Shown here piece by piece: positions 53,795 to 62,634 of a DNA stretch of 64,000 nt. Position 1 is the stretch's first letter; each line of letters starts with the position of its first letter. The notes beneath the pieces were generated by a model. The model searched no databases. It had not been told where the DNA came from and worked only from the letters and a program-made list of their open reading frames with translations. Source of the stretch: an uncultured Bacillota bacterium. GTDB lineage: Bacteria; Bacillota_I; Bacilli_A; RFN20; CAG-631. The translations under genes and the position numbers were made by a program. Location of the stretch: NCBI GenBank assembly GCA_902491575.1, contig CABUID010000001.1, positions 235,271-299,270 of the forward strand, read 5' to 3'.

Positions 53795-54241
53795 TTAGCC
53801 AAGAAATTGGCTATTTTTATTTGCATTTTCTTGAAGAAAAGCATTTTGCAATTTTTCATGAATTTTTGAATAATTATGTTTTAAATTTATAGGTTTTAAT
53901 TCTTGATTTACAAAGCAACTTTTCGATTCAGCTACAACTAGTAATTCTTTACTTTTTGCATTGAATATTTGATATTTTGCAACAAAAAGAAGGCCATTAT
54001 ATTTTTCTAAAGAAGTTTGTATACAAATTTTATCTCCAAACTGACAAGGCTTGATATACTTACAATGAATTTCTACAATGGGGGATATAATACCATTTTT
54101 TTCTATTTTCTCATATGGAAGACCAATTTTTTTTAAATAATGAATGCGCGCTTCTTCAAAAAAACGTAAATAATTTGAATGGTGAACGATACCCATTTTA
54201 TCTGTTTCATAATATTGGATATTGTGAAAATATTTATACAT
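53795..54241 (-). CDS. 4HBT/YbgC-family acyl thioesterase
   Basis: 148 residues, a single hotdog domain. The active-site helix YYETDKMGIVHHSNYLRFFEEAR has the catalytic Asp (ETD) of the 4-hydroxybenzoyl-CoA/YbgC type. It would hydrolyse acyl-CoA or acyl-ACP. It is divergent from the acp-led operon and could release or trim its product, or perform quality control. Confidence 0.85.
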   Translation of the reverse strand: MYKYFHNIQYYETDKMGIVHHSNYLRFFEEARIHYLKKIGLPYEKIEKNGIISPIVEIHCKYIKPCQFGDKICIQTSLEKYNGLLFVAKYQIFNAKSKELLVVAESKSCFVNQELKPINLKHNYSKIHEKLQNAFLQENANKNSQFLG

Positions 54242-54271
54242 TTGTACTCTCCTGTATTTTAATATAAATAA

Positions 54272-54300
54272 ATTATATCATATTTTATAGCAAAAATTAA
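54272..54300 (-). promoter_or_regulatory. Possible promoter of the thioesterase-TetR unit
   Basis: On the minus strand a perfect TATAAT (54277-54272) with a weak TTAATT 17 bp upstream. Confidence 0.4.
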
Positions 54301-54348
54301 TTTTTTTAAAAGGAAAAAATGAAGTAAAAGTTTGACTTATATTGTTGC

Positions 54349-54378
54349 TTGACAAATACATAATGTTGATGGTACAAT
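54349..54378 (+). promoter_or_regulatory. Promoter of the lipid-synthesis operon
   Basis: A perfect TTGACA (54349-54354), an 18-bp spacer and TACAAT (54373-54378). The -10 lies inside the palindrome at 54366-54389. Confidence 0.75.
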
Positions 54379-54389
54379 TGTACCATCAA
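54366..54389. promoter_or_regulatory. Perfect 24-bp palindromic operator over the acp promoter
   Basis: The arm TTGATGGTACAA is followed directly by its exact reverse complement, covering the -10 hexamer. A repressor here would block transcription. It is unlike the FapR and FabT sites I remember. The neighbouring TetR gene is the best candidate. I saw no second copy in the window's intergenic regions. Confidence 0.85.
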
Positions 54390-54426
54390 ATAGATAAAAA
54401 CGTGTTAAGACGTTAGAAAGGAAATT

Positions 54427-54672
54427 ATGGAAGTAGTAGAATTCAAAAAACAATTAAAAGAGTTTTTATGCTCAAATTTGGGTATAGAAGAAAGTATGTT
54501 AAATGATGACACTCCATTGTTTGGAGATGGAATTGGTCTTGATTCAATTGATTCACTTGAAATCATCTCTTTTGTAGATAGTGAGTATGGTGTTCAAATG
54601 ACTGGAGTAGGCAAGGAACATTTCTACAATATTGATAGTATTGCTGCATATGTTTGTGCACATAAGGAGTAG
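54427..54672 (+). CDS. acpP: Acyl carrier protein
   Basis: 81 residues. The phosphopantetheine site is Ser40 in GDGIGLDSIDSLEI, which is closer to carrier proteins of polyketide or aryl-polyene-like systems (GLGLDSID) than to the classical FASII LGADSLDTVE. It carries the growing acyl chain. It is the first gene of the operon. The gap to the next gene holds a strong hairpin. Confidence 0.92.
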   Translation: MEVVEFKKQLKEFLCSNLGIEESMLNDDTPLFGDGIGLDSIDSLEIISFVDSEYGVQMTGVGKEHFYNIDSIAAYVCAHKE

Positions 54673-54690
54673 TTTTAATTAAAACTTATT

Positions 54691-54722
54691 AAGGTTGCAA
54701 CATGTTGCAACCTTATTTTTAT
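54691..54722 (+). terminator. Perfect hairpin with short T-tract between acp and the ketosynthase
   Basis: AAGGTTGCAACA (54691-54702) is followed by its exact complement, leaving a 10-bp stem with a CATG loop, then ATTTTTA. The tract is short for a full terminator; partial termination or RNA stabilisation would give more acp than downstream mRNA. Confidence 0.65.
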
Positions 54723-54742
54723 AAAATAAAGGGGATAAAAAT

Positions 54743-57142
54743 ATGACATCTAATAAAAATCGTTGTGTGATTACTGGACTTGGAATGATTAGTGCAATTG
54801 GAAGTAATGTAGATGAATGTTGGGAAAAAGCGATTCATTCTTATTCAGGAATTAATGAAGCAACTTCTGTAGATACAACAGGCTGTTATGCTACTATTGG
54901 TGCAGAAGTAAAAGATAATTCATTAAATGATTTGACTGATTTTCAAAAATTTGACCGAGTTTCAAAACTTTGTGGTAAAGCCACAAAAGAGGCTTTAAAA
55001 GATGCTCATTTAGGCGATTTTCAAAATAACCCTCGTGTGAGTGTGATTATGGGAAGTTGTGTTGGAGGAGCAGTGACGATTGAAAAATATTTTACGAATG
55101 GAAGGAAAAAGGAAGATATTGTCCAAATGCCTATTTCAGCTATCGCCACTCAAATGGCTGGTATTTGTCATGCAGGAGGCGTAGTAACGAATATTGCTAA
55201 TGCTTGCGCAGCAGGAACAATTAGTATAGCTTATGCCTGTGATTTAATTCGGGCTGGAAAAGCAGATATTGTTATTGCAGGTGGTGCGGATGCTTTTGCT
55301 TCGGTTCCTTATGCAGGCTTTTTATCTTTACATGCTCTAGATGCGAATCGTTGTTCGCCATTTAATCATTGCAGTGGAATCAATTTAGGTGAAGGATCTG
55401 GTGTGGTCATTGTTGAATCTTATAAGCATGCTAAAGATCGTAATGCAAAGATTTATTGTGAAGTTTTAGGCTCAGGAATTAGTAGTGATGCTTATCATAT
55501 TACTGCACCACGTCCAGATGGAAAAGAGCAAATTAATGCCATTAAAAAAGCTTTAAATACTTCTGGATTAACACCAAAAGATATTGGCTATGTTAATGCA
55601 CATGGAACAGGTACAGCTAAAAATGATAATGCCGAATTTTTGTCTTTGCATACTATTTTTGATGAAGAAAATGATTATTTAAATGTCAGTTCAACGAAAG
55701 CAATGACAGGACATTGTTTAGGTGCAGCAGGTGCCATTGAGGCTGTTTTTGCGATTAAAGCATTAACAAATAACATCATTCCTCCTACATTAGGATTTTC
55801 AGAGGATGATTTAGTATTGTTACAAGAGAAAGCGGGAAAAATGGATTTTACACCCAATATTGCTAAAGAAAAAAAGCTTTCTAGTGTAATGAATAATTCG
55901 TTTGCTTTTGGGGGTACCAATGCCAGTATTATTTTTAGTAAAGAAGAAGGAAATGTCCAGTTAGAATCTGAAAAGAAAGAAATTTGTTTGACAGGTTTTG
56001 GAATTGTTTCTCCTTTTGGAAACGGAATAGAAAATTATATTCAACATGTAAATGAGAAGTCTTTGCCAGAAAGTAATAGTATTTTTTCTAAAGTAGGTCT
56101 TGATGATTATAATCATTTAGGTTTAGCCATGTCCTTTTATCGTAAATTAGATAATATTTGTCAATTGCAAGCTGTTTCAGGAATGTATGCTTTAGATCAT
56201 GCTCAATTAAAAATTGACGATAATAATGCTAGCGATGTCGGTATGATTATCGGAACTTCTGAAGGCGCACTTGGAACAAGTTGTCTTTTTGAAGAAAATA
56301 TTGCTCAAAATGGAAATTATTCAGGAAGTGCTTTTAAATTCCCGAATACAGTATATAATGCGGCGGGTGGATATCTTTCTATTTGCTCTGGAATAAAAGG
56401 TTATAATGTTACCATAACGAACGGAATTCAATCAGGATTAGCAAGTGTAGCTTATGCCATGAATGTAATTCGTCAAGGGAAAGAAAAAATAATGTTAGCA
56501 ACCGGTAGTGACGAAAATATTGCTATCATCCATGAACTTTATGAAAAATTGGGTTATCTTTCTCAAGATGTAGTAAAACCTTATTCAAAAAGCGATGGGT
56601 TTGTCTTATCGGATGGTAGTACAACAATCGTTTTGGAAGAAAAACAAACTGCTGTAACAAGAAATGCAAAGATATATTGTTATGCGATTGGCTATGGAAT
56701 GGCTCATAAAAATGTAGAATTTGGGACTTTAAAAAATTCAGAAGATGCTTTAAAAATGGCTATTTTAAATGCGATAGAAGATGCACAAATTCAATTAAAA
56801 GACATTGATGCTATTTTTGGCTTTGCGAATGGTCATGTTCATATTGATGAAATTGAAATGAAGACATATGAAAATGTATTTAAAGAAAAATTAGAAACAT
56901 TACCTGTTATTGCAATAAAAGAAATGATGGGAGAAGGAAGAGCGGCTACTGCAAATTTAGCCTGTGTTCATGCTGCCTTAATGCTGAGTGAAGAGTTAAA
57001 AGAAGATGAAGCTTATTTAATGAAAAATCATCAAGTCCAAAAAACGCGAATTAAAGGAAAAGATTTGAAATATGTTCTCGTAACTTCTTATGCATCTGGC
57101 GGTTCTTATTGTGCTATTGTTTTAGCCAAAAAGGAGAATTAA
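54743..57142 (+). CDS. Fused ketosynthase-ketosynthase (active KS plus inactive KS/CLF-like half)
   Basis: 799 residues, two thiolase-fold ketosynthase units. Unit 1 (1-400) is an intact FabF-type condensing enzyme with Cys155 (NACAAG), His287 (NAHGTG) and His324 (TGHCLG), ending in FAFGGTNA. Unit 2 (413-799) follows the same order, with matching segments GFGIVSPFGNG, SVAYAMNVIRQGK and YASGGSYCAIV, but its catalytic positions are Ile562, Asn696 and Glu731. This pattern matches ketosynthase/chain-length-factor pairs of type II polyketide and aryl-polyene systems, here in one chain. It sits where fabF would be. Confidence 0.88.
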   Translation: MTSNKNRCVITGLGMISAIGSNVDECWEKAIHSYSGINEATSVDTTGCYATIGAEVKDNSLNDLTDFQKFDRVSKLCGKATKEALKDAHLGDFQNNPRVSVIMGSCVGGAVTIEKYFTNGRKKEDIVQMPISAIATQMAGICHAGGVVTNIANACAAGTISIAYACDLIRAGKADIVIAGGADAFASVPYAGFLSLHALDANRCSPFNHCSGINLGEGSGVVIVESYKHAKDRNAKIYCEVLGSGISSDAYHITAPRPDGKEQINAIKKALNTSGLTPKDIGYVNAHGTGTAKNDNAEFLSLHTIFDEENDYLNVSSTKAMTGHCLGAAGAIEAVFAIKALTNNIIPPTLGFSEDDLVLLQEKAGKMDFTPNIAKEKKLSSVMNNSFAFGGTNASIIFSKEEGNVQLESEKKEICLTGFGIVSPFGNGIENYIQHVNEKSLPESNSIFSKVGLDDYNHLGLAMSFYRKLDNICQLQAVSGMYALDHAQLKIDDNNASDVGMIIGTSEGALGTSCLFEENIAQNGNYSGSAFKFPNTVYNAAGGYLSICSGIKGYNVTITNGIQSGLASVAYAMNVIRQGKEKIMLATGSDENIAIIHELYEKLGYLSQDVVKPYSKSDGFVLSDGSTTIVLEEKQTAVTRNAKIYCYAIGYGMAHKNVEFGTLKNSEDALKMAILNAIEDAQIQLKDIDAIFGFANGHVHIDEIEMKTYENVFKEKLETLPVIAIKEMMGEGRAATANLACVHAALMLSEELKEDEAYLMKNHQVQKTRIKGKDLKYVLVTSYASGGSYCAIVLAKKEN

Positions 57143-57144
57143 AT

Positions 57145-57876
57145 ATGAAAGTAGCAATTGTAACGGGTGCTTCTAGAGGTATTGGGAAAGCATGTGCGAT
57201 GAGATTAGCACAAGATGGATACATCGTTGTAATTAACTATAGTAAAAGTGAGCAACAAGCAAAAGATGTGTTAAACACGATTGAAACAAATGGTGGACAA
57301 GGAATGATTTATAAGGCTGATGTTTCTTCATTAAGTGAAGTTTCAATGATGATGCGAGAAGTTCAAAAAAAATATGGACAAATTGATGTTTTAGTCAATA
57401 ATGCAGGTATCGTTAAAGATGAATATTTATTAATGTTAAATAAAGATAATTTGGATCAATGTTTTGATTTAAATGTTAAGGGTTATTTTTATTGTGCCCA
57501 GCAGGCTGTATTAAAAATGTTTCGTAAAAAAAGTGGTGTGATTATTAATATGTCCTCTGTGAGTGGAAATTTTGCGATTCCAGGGCAAAGTGTTTATAGT
57601 GCCACTAAAGGTGCCATCAATTCTATGACACGAACAATGGCTAAAGAATTAGCTCAATATGGAATTCGAGTCAATGCCATTGCTCCAGGTTTTATTGAAA
57701 CAGAAATGCTTCATTCTTTACCCGAAGAAAAAAAAGAAGCCTATTTAAAGTTAATTCCAATGCACCGTTTAGGAAAAGCTAGTGAGGTAGCGGATTTAGT
57801 AGCTATGCTTGTCTCTGATTCATGTTCTTATATAACAGGTCAAGTTATTACGATGGATGGAGGAATTTCATTATGA
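57145..57876 (+). CDS. fabG: 3-oxoacyl-ACP reductase FabG
   Basis: 243 residues, a short-chain dehydrogenase. TGASRGIG binds NADPH, and the catalytic residues Ser138, Tyr151 and Lys155 fall at the same positions as in E. coli FabG. It reduces the ketosynthase product. The ATG at 57145 has AAGGAG upstream; an upstream in-frame ATG at 57109 lies inside the previous gene. The stop overlaps the fabZ start (ATGA). Confidence 0.94.
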   Translation: MKVAIVTGASRGIGKACAMRLAQDGYIVVINYSKSEQQAKDVLNTIETNGGQGMIYKADVSSLSEVSMMMREVQKKYGQIDVLVNNAGIVKDEYLLMLNKDNLDQCFDLNVKGYFYCAQQAVLKMFRKKSGVIINMSSVSGNFAIPGQSVYSATKGAINSMTRTMAKELAQYGIRVNAIAPGFIETEMLHSLPEEKKEAYLKLIPMHRLGKASEVADLVAMLVSDSCSYITGQVITMDGGISL

Positions 57877-58328
57877 TGAAAGTGAATCAAATTCAGCAAC
57901 GTTTAAAACAAAGACCACCTTTTCAAATGATTGAAAAAGTAGTGGAACTTACAGAAAATCAAAGTGCAAAAGGTATAAAAAATGTTTCGATTAATGAACC
58001 TTATTTTATCGGGCATTTTCCAGATACTCCTATAATGCCCGGAGTATTAATTATTGAATGCTGTGCTCAACTTTGTTCACTCGTATTTGAAAATCAAAAA
58101 GATAGTCAGCATATCTATGTGTTATTGAAAGTAGATAATTTTAAATTTATTCATCCTGTTATACCTGGGGATACATTAATGATTGAAGTAAACAAAATTA
58201 AAGATGCAGGTGTTTTAACTTCTTTTGAAGCCTTGGTATCTGTAGATGGTAAAACACACGCAAAAGGAATACTTACTTTTACTTCAATGGATAAAAAAGA
58301 TGTATATGGAAGAGAGGATGAATCATGA
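57873..58328 (+). CDS. fabZ: 3-hydroxyacyl-ACP dehydratase FabZ
   Basis: About 151 residues with a hotdog fold. Catalytic His48 sits in GHFPDTPIMPG and Glu62 in IIECCAQL, matching FabZ. It forms trans-2-enoyl-ACP. The ATG at 57873 overlaps the fabG stop and has GGAGGA upstream. It overlaps fabD by 4 nt. Confidence 0.94.
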   Translation: MMKVNQIQQRLKQRPPFQMIEKVVELTENQSAKGIKNVSINEPYFIGHFPDTPIMPGVLIIECCAQLCSLVFENQKDSQHIYVLLKVDNFKFIHPVIPGDTLMIEVNKIKDAGVLTSFEALVSVDGKTHAKGILTFTSMDKKDVYGREDES

Positions 58329-59254
58329 GTAAAATTGCCGTTTTATTCTCTGGGCAAGGAGCCCAAGTTGTTGGAATGGGTAAAGATTTTTATCAAAATA
58401 ATCCTACAGCAAAAAAAATATTTGATTTAGGTGAAAAAATGAATAAAGGAACATTATCTATTTGCTTTGAGGGAAGCCAAGAAGATTTAACAAAAACGGA
58501 AAATGCGCAACCTTGTTTGTTTTTAACAAGTTTTGCAATGGCCGAAGTTTTAAAAGAAAATGGTATTCATGCTTCTGCTGTAGCTGGCTTTTCTTTAGGT
58601 GAAATTCCTGCTTTAGCTTATAGTGGCATTTTATCTTTTGAAGATGCTTTTAAATTGGTCGTTGAAAGAGGGAAAATAATGGCTCAATTAGGAAAAATGC
58701 ATCAAGGTGCCATGGCAGCAGCTTTGAAACTGGATAATTCAACTGTTGAAGAAGTTTGTAAATCTTTTAAAGAAATTTGGCCTGTAAATTATAATTGTCC
58801 CGGTCAACTTTCTTGTGCAGGGAGTATTGAGGAAATAGATGATTTTTGTAAGAAAATTATTGAAAAAGGTGGAAGGGCTGTTAAATTACAAGTTAGTGGG
58901 GCTTTCCATACTCCTTATATGAATGATGCTTCTGTTGTTTTAAAAGAAAAATTAAATTCAATGGAAATCAATAAAATGAATATCGATATGTATTCAAATA
59001 AAACAGGAAGAATTTATCCTACTTTAAAAGAAGAAGTAATAGAAACGATTGCTAAACAAGTCTGTTCAAGTGTTCAATTTGAAAGTATTCTACGCAATAT
59101 GTATGCATCTGGTATTGATACTTTTATAGAAGTAGGCGCTGGTAAAACCTTATCTGGTTTTGTAAAAAGGACGCTTCAAAATGTCAATATTTATACCATT
59201 AATGATTTAAAGTCTTTGGATGATACATTAAAGGCTTTAAAGGAAGGAGTCTAA
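58325..59254 (+). CDS. fabD: Malonyl-CoA:ACP transacylase FabD
   Basis: 309 residues. It loads malonyl units onto ACP. Motifs: FSGQGAQVVGMG at the N-terminus, the nucleophile Ser in AGFSLGE near residue 92, and His in SGAFHTPYM. The start overlaps the fabZ stop (ATGA). Confidence 0.95.
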   Translation: MSKIAVLFSGQGAQVVGMGKDFYQNNPTAKKIFDLGEKMNKGTLSICFEGSQEDLTKTENAQPCLFLTSFAMAEVLKENGIHASAVAGFSLGEIPALAYSGILSFEDAFKLVVERGKIMAQLGKMHQGAMAAALKLDNSTVEEVCKSFKEIWPVNYNCPGQLSCAGSIEEIDDFCKKIIEKGGRAVKLQVSGAFHTPYMNDASVVLKEKLNSMEINKMNIDMYSNKTGRIYPTLKEEVIETIAKQVCSSVQFESILRNMYASGIDTFIEVGAGKTLSGFVKRTLQNVNIYTINDLKSLDDTLKALKEGV

Positions 59255-59258
59255 TTTT

Positions 59259-60071
59259 ATGGCAAAAAATCATTTTGATTTAAATGATTATCTTAATAGT
59301 GAGGCGGTTATTCATTGTGAGAAATGTAAAGATGAAATTTCACAAAAAAAATTAGCAAAGAATTTCTTTATTTGTCCTTTTTGTCAAAAGTATAATCGTG
59401 TTCCTGCAAGAGTTAGAATCGAATATATCACGGAAAAGGATTCTTTTAAAGAATTATTTGATGATGTTCCATTTTATAATCCATTACAGTTTCCAGACTA
59501 TGAAAATAAAGTGCAAGTAGCCAAAGAAAAAAGTGGTGAAGATGAAGGGGTTATTTGTGGCTTGGGTAAAATTGGAAATCATGATGTTGCCCTATTTGTA
59601 ATGGAATCAAAATTTATGATGGGCTCGATGGGGACGGTAATTGGCGATAAGATAACGGCTTTATTTGAATATGCTACTCAAAATAAGATGCCTGTAATTG
59701 GTTATAGTGTTTCTGGCGGTGCTAGAATGCAAGAAGGAGCATTATCTTTAATGCAAATGGCTAAAGTTTCTGCAGCAGTGAAAAAACATAGTGATGAAGG
59801 TTTATTTTATTTGCTTTGTGCTAGTGATCCAACCACTGGCGGAGTTACGGCAAGTTTTGCTATGTTAGGGGATGTCATTATTTCTGAACCTGAATCTTTA
59901 ATTGGTTTTGCCGGTAAAAGAGTCATCGAACAAGTAACGGGTGAAGTTTTACCAGATACTTTTCAAAGTGCTGAATTTCAATTAGAACATGGATTTATTG
60001 ATGATATTGTAGAAAGAAAAAATCATTATCGTTATTTGAAGAAAATGTTGGATTTAAATGAAAGGGAATAG
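59259..60071 (+). CDS. accD: Acetyl-CoA carboxylase carboxyltransferase beta subunit
   Basis: 270 residues. A four-cysteine zinc ribbon (Cys20, Cys23, Cys39, Cys42) precedes the crotonase-fold domain with GGARMQEGALSLMQM and SDPTTGGVTASFAM. With AccA it transfers CO2 from biotin to acetyl-CoA. accB and accC are not in this operon. Confidence 0.95.
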   Translation: MAKNHFDLNDYLNSEAVIHCEKCKDEISQKKLAKNFFICPFCQKYNRVPARVRIEYITEKDSFKELFDDVPFYNPLQFPDYENKVQVAKEKSGEDEGVICGLGKIGNHDVALFVMESKFMMGSMGTVIGDKITALFEYATQNKMPVIGYSVSGGARMQEGALSLMQMAKVSAAVKKHSDEGLFYLLCASDPTTGGVTASFAMLGDVIISEPESLIGFAGKRVIEQVTGEVLPDTFQSAEFQLEHGFIDDIVERKNHYRYLKKMLDLNERE

Positions 60072-60076
60072 TCAAT

Positions 60077-60916
60077 ATGGAAGAAAAAACAGCTTATGAA
60101 AGAATTCGTTGCACACGAAGAAATAATCGTTTAACGACTATGGATTATATTCATTCAATGATTACGAACTTTACGGAACTTCACGGTGATCGTTATTTTT
60201 CCGATGATCATGCTATTGTTGGAGGGATTGGAAAATTAAATCGACGTTGTGTAACGGTTATAGGGATTGAAAAAGGTCATTCCATTGAAGAAAGAATGTA
60301 TCGAAATTTTGGCTGTGTATTGCCAGAAGGATATCGAAAAGCTTTACGTTTAATGAAACAGGCAGAAAAGTTTCATCGTCCGGTTATTTGCTTTATTGAT
60401 ACTCAAGGTGCGAGTTGTGGAAAAGGAGCAGAAGAAAGAGGCGTTGGTGAAGCTATTGCAAGAAATTTATATGAAATGTCAGGTTTAAAAACACCCATTA
60501 TTAGTATTATTATTGGTGAAGGTGGAAGTGGTGGCGCTTTAGCATTAGCTGTAGCCGATGAAGTTTGGATGTTAGAAAATGCTTATTATTCAGTGATTGC
60601 TCCTGAATCCTGTGCAAGTATTTTATTTAAAGATCCTATGCGTGCCAATGAAGCTGCTGAGTATTTGAAATTGACTGCTAAAGATTTAAAATCAATGAAT
60701 GTAATTGAAAAGATAGTCAAAGAACCTGAAAATTTTGAAGATGCTTTATTAAAAGAACAATTTATAAAAGAATTAAAGAATTCATTATCCTTAAAACTAA
60801 GGGAATTATTAAAAGAAAATGAAAAAGATTTACTTCAAAAACGTTATGAAAAATATCGTAAAGTTGGTTACTATCAAGAATTTGATTTATTGAAAAGGCT
60901 AGAAAATTATGAATGA
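60077..60916 (+). CDS. accA: Acetyl-CoA carboxylase carboxyltransferase alpha subunit
   Basis: 279 residues. Carboxyltransferase features: HGDRYFSDD, EGYRKALRLM, DTQGASCGKGAEERG, and GEGGSGGALALAVAD. It sits 5 nt after accD. Its end overlaps the flavoprotein gene by 8 nt (ATGAATGA). Confidence 0.96.
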   Translation: MEEKTAYERIRCTRRNNRLTTMDYIHSMITNFTELHGDRYFSDDHAIVGGIGKLNRRCVTVIGIEKGHSIEERMYRNFGCVLPEGYRKALRLMKQAEKFHRPVICFIDTQGASCGKGAEERGVGEAIARNLYEMSGLKTPIISIIIGEGGSGGALALAVADEVWMLENAYYSVIAPESCASILFKDPMRANEAAEYLKLTAKDLKSMNVIEKIVKEPENFEDALLKEQFIKELKNSLSLKLRELLKENEKDLLQKRYEKYRKVGYYQEFDLLKRLENYE

Positions 60917-61640
60917 AAAATACATATTGGTATTGAATGGAAGTCCAAAAAATGAAAAAAGTTGTACTTTGCAAGCAACCAAAGCATTTTTAAAAGGAAT
61001 TTCAGAAAGTATTCCTTGCAAAATTGAAGTGATTTCTCTTTCTTCCTTGCATATTTTGCCTTGTCAAGGTTGTTTATCTTGTTGGGGAAAAACAGAGGGA
61101 AAATGTATCATTCAAAATGATGATATTGAAAATGTGAAGCAAAAAATAGAGAAATGTGATTTATTTATCGAAAGTTTTCCTCTTCATTTTTTTGGTATGC
61201 CTGGAACTTTAAAAGTGTTTACCGACCGCATGATGAGTATGCTTTGTACTTATAAAGGTCAAACGCCTCCTAGAGATGGTACTTCTTTCCATGGTATAAG
61301 GAATCCACATTCAAATCGGAAATTGATGATTATCTCAAGTTGTGCTTATTCACAAGCAGAAGAAGTTTATGAGCCTTTATTAAAACAATATGATTTTATT
61401 TGTGGTAGAAATAATTATCAAGCTATTTTATGTCCTCAGTTAAAAACATTGCTTGAACTTGGACCAAATGCTCGTTTTGAACGTTATTTTAAAAGGTTAG
61501 AGGATGCTGGAAAAGAATTTTCAACGAATTGGTTTTTAAGTGAAGAAACCTTAAAGAATTTATCGTTGCCTCCTTTTAGTAATTCAACTTACCAACTTTT
61601 TTTGAATAATTTTTGGGAAGGTGAAAAAAATCATGAATAA
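60909..61640 (+). CDS. Flavodoxin-fold NAD(P)H:FMN reductase-family protein in the lipid operon
   Basis: 243 residues. The flavodoxin-like core has the FMN phosphate loop LNGSPKNEKSCT, a cysteine cluster PCQGCLSCW and FPLHFFGMPGTLKVFTDR. The C-terminal 90 residues include SCAYSQAEEVYEPL and are not standard. These proteins reduce flavins, quinones or other small molecules. It overlaps accA and plsX by 8 nt each, so it is firmly embedded in the operon, which otherwise lacks an enoyl reductase. Whether it reduces acyl chains is unproven. Confidence 0.78.
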   Translation: MNEKYILVLNGSPKNEKSCTLQATKAFLKGISESIPCKIEVISLSSLHILPCQGCLSCWGKTEGKCIIQNDDIENVKQKIEKCDLFIESFPLHFFGMPGTLKVFTDRMMSMLCTYKGQTPPRDGTSFHGIRNPHSNRKLMIISSCAYSQAEEVYEPLLKQYDFICGRNNYQAILCPQLKTLLELGPNARFERYFKRLEDAGKEFSTNWFLSEETLKNLSLPPFSNSTYQLFLNNFWEGEKNHE

Positions 61641-62625
61641 AGTTGCTGTTGATTTATTAGGCGCTGATCTTGATGAAAAAATATTGTTTAAAGGTGCAAT
61701 TCAATCTTTACAAGATAATCTGGATTTAACCTTAGTTTTGTTTGGAAAAAAAGAAATCAATGATCTAATTCAGCATTTAGATGAAAATATTCAAAAACGT
61801 ATCGAATTTGTAGAATGTACACAAGAAGTAAATAACGATGATAATCCTTTACAAGTTTTTAAAAATAAAAGTGATTCATCCATGATTAAAGCTTTAAAAT
61901 ATTGTAAGGAACATATAGACAATTGTAGTTTTGTATCTTGTGGTTCAACGGGAGCGATTTTAGTTTCTTCTATTTTACTTTTAGGCAAAATAAAAGGAAT
62001 TACTCGTCCTGTACTTGCAAGCATTTTAAAAAACAAAAATAATGATAATTTTTGTATAGTAGACTGTGGTGCAAATGTTGATTGTAGTGCTACAAAGTTA
62101 CTTGAATTTGCGAAGATGGGAACAGCTTGCATGAAAGCTTTTGGCATTAAAAATCCTAAAGTAGGATTATTAAGTAATGGAGTAGAAGATAAAAAAGGAA
62201 ATACTTTAATTAAAGAAGCTTTTCCTCTATTCAAAACATCTTCTTTAAACTTTATTGGAAATATTGAAGCAAAAGATCCATTGAATCATTCCATTGATGT
62301 GGTAGTAACAGATGGTTTTGCAGGTAATGTTTTATTAAAGTCGATTGAAGGAACTGCTAAAGCCATTCTTTATGAAATTGAAGAAAAAATAAAAAATACG
62401 TCCATCGAAAAAGAAATGATTGGAGTCATGCAATCTTTATTCCATAAATACGATTATAATTCTCAAGGCGGAGCAATATTACTGGGAGTTAATGCACCAG
62501 TTATTAAAGGGCATGGCGCAGCTGATGATAAAAGTATGTATCATATTATTCAACTTGCTCAACAGCTTGCCAAAAATCAATTATTTAATATAATGAAAGA
62601 TGAATTTAGTAAAATAAATGATTAA
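61633..62625 (+). CDS. plsX: Phosphate acyltransferase PlsX
   Basis: About 330 residues. It makes acyl-phosphate from acyl-ACP for PlsY in phospholipid synthesis. The N-terminus is VAVDLLGADLDEKILFKGA (the usual AMGGD is DLLGAD here), followed by SCGSTGAILVSSILL, VTDGFAGNVLLKSIEG and GGAILLGVNAPVIKGHG. ATG 61633 was chosen since it gives an 8-nt overlap (ATGAATAA) with the flavoprotein stop and follows a GGAAGGTG ribosome site. Confidence 0.92.
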   Translation: MNKVAVDLLGADLDEKILFKGAIQSLQDNLDLTLVLFGKKEINDLIQHLDENIQKRIEFVECTQEVNNDDNPLQVFKNKSDSSMIKALKYCKEHIDNCSFVSCGSTGAILVSSILLLGKIKGITRPVLASILKNKNNDNFCIVDCGANVDCSATKLLEFAKMGTACMKAFGIKNPKVGLLSNGVEDKKGNTLIKEAFPLFKTSSLNFIGNIEAKDPLNHSIDVVVTDGFAGNVLLKSIEGTAKAILYEIEEKIKNTSIEKEMIGVMQSLFHKYDYNSQGGAILLGVNAPVIKGHGAADDKSMYHIIQLAQQLAKNQLFNIMKDEFSKIND

Positions 62626-62634
62626 GGAGACTTT

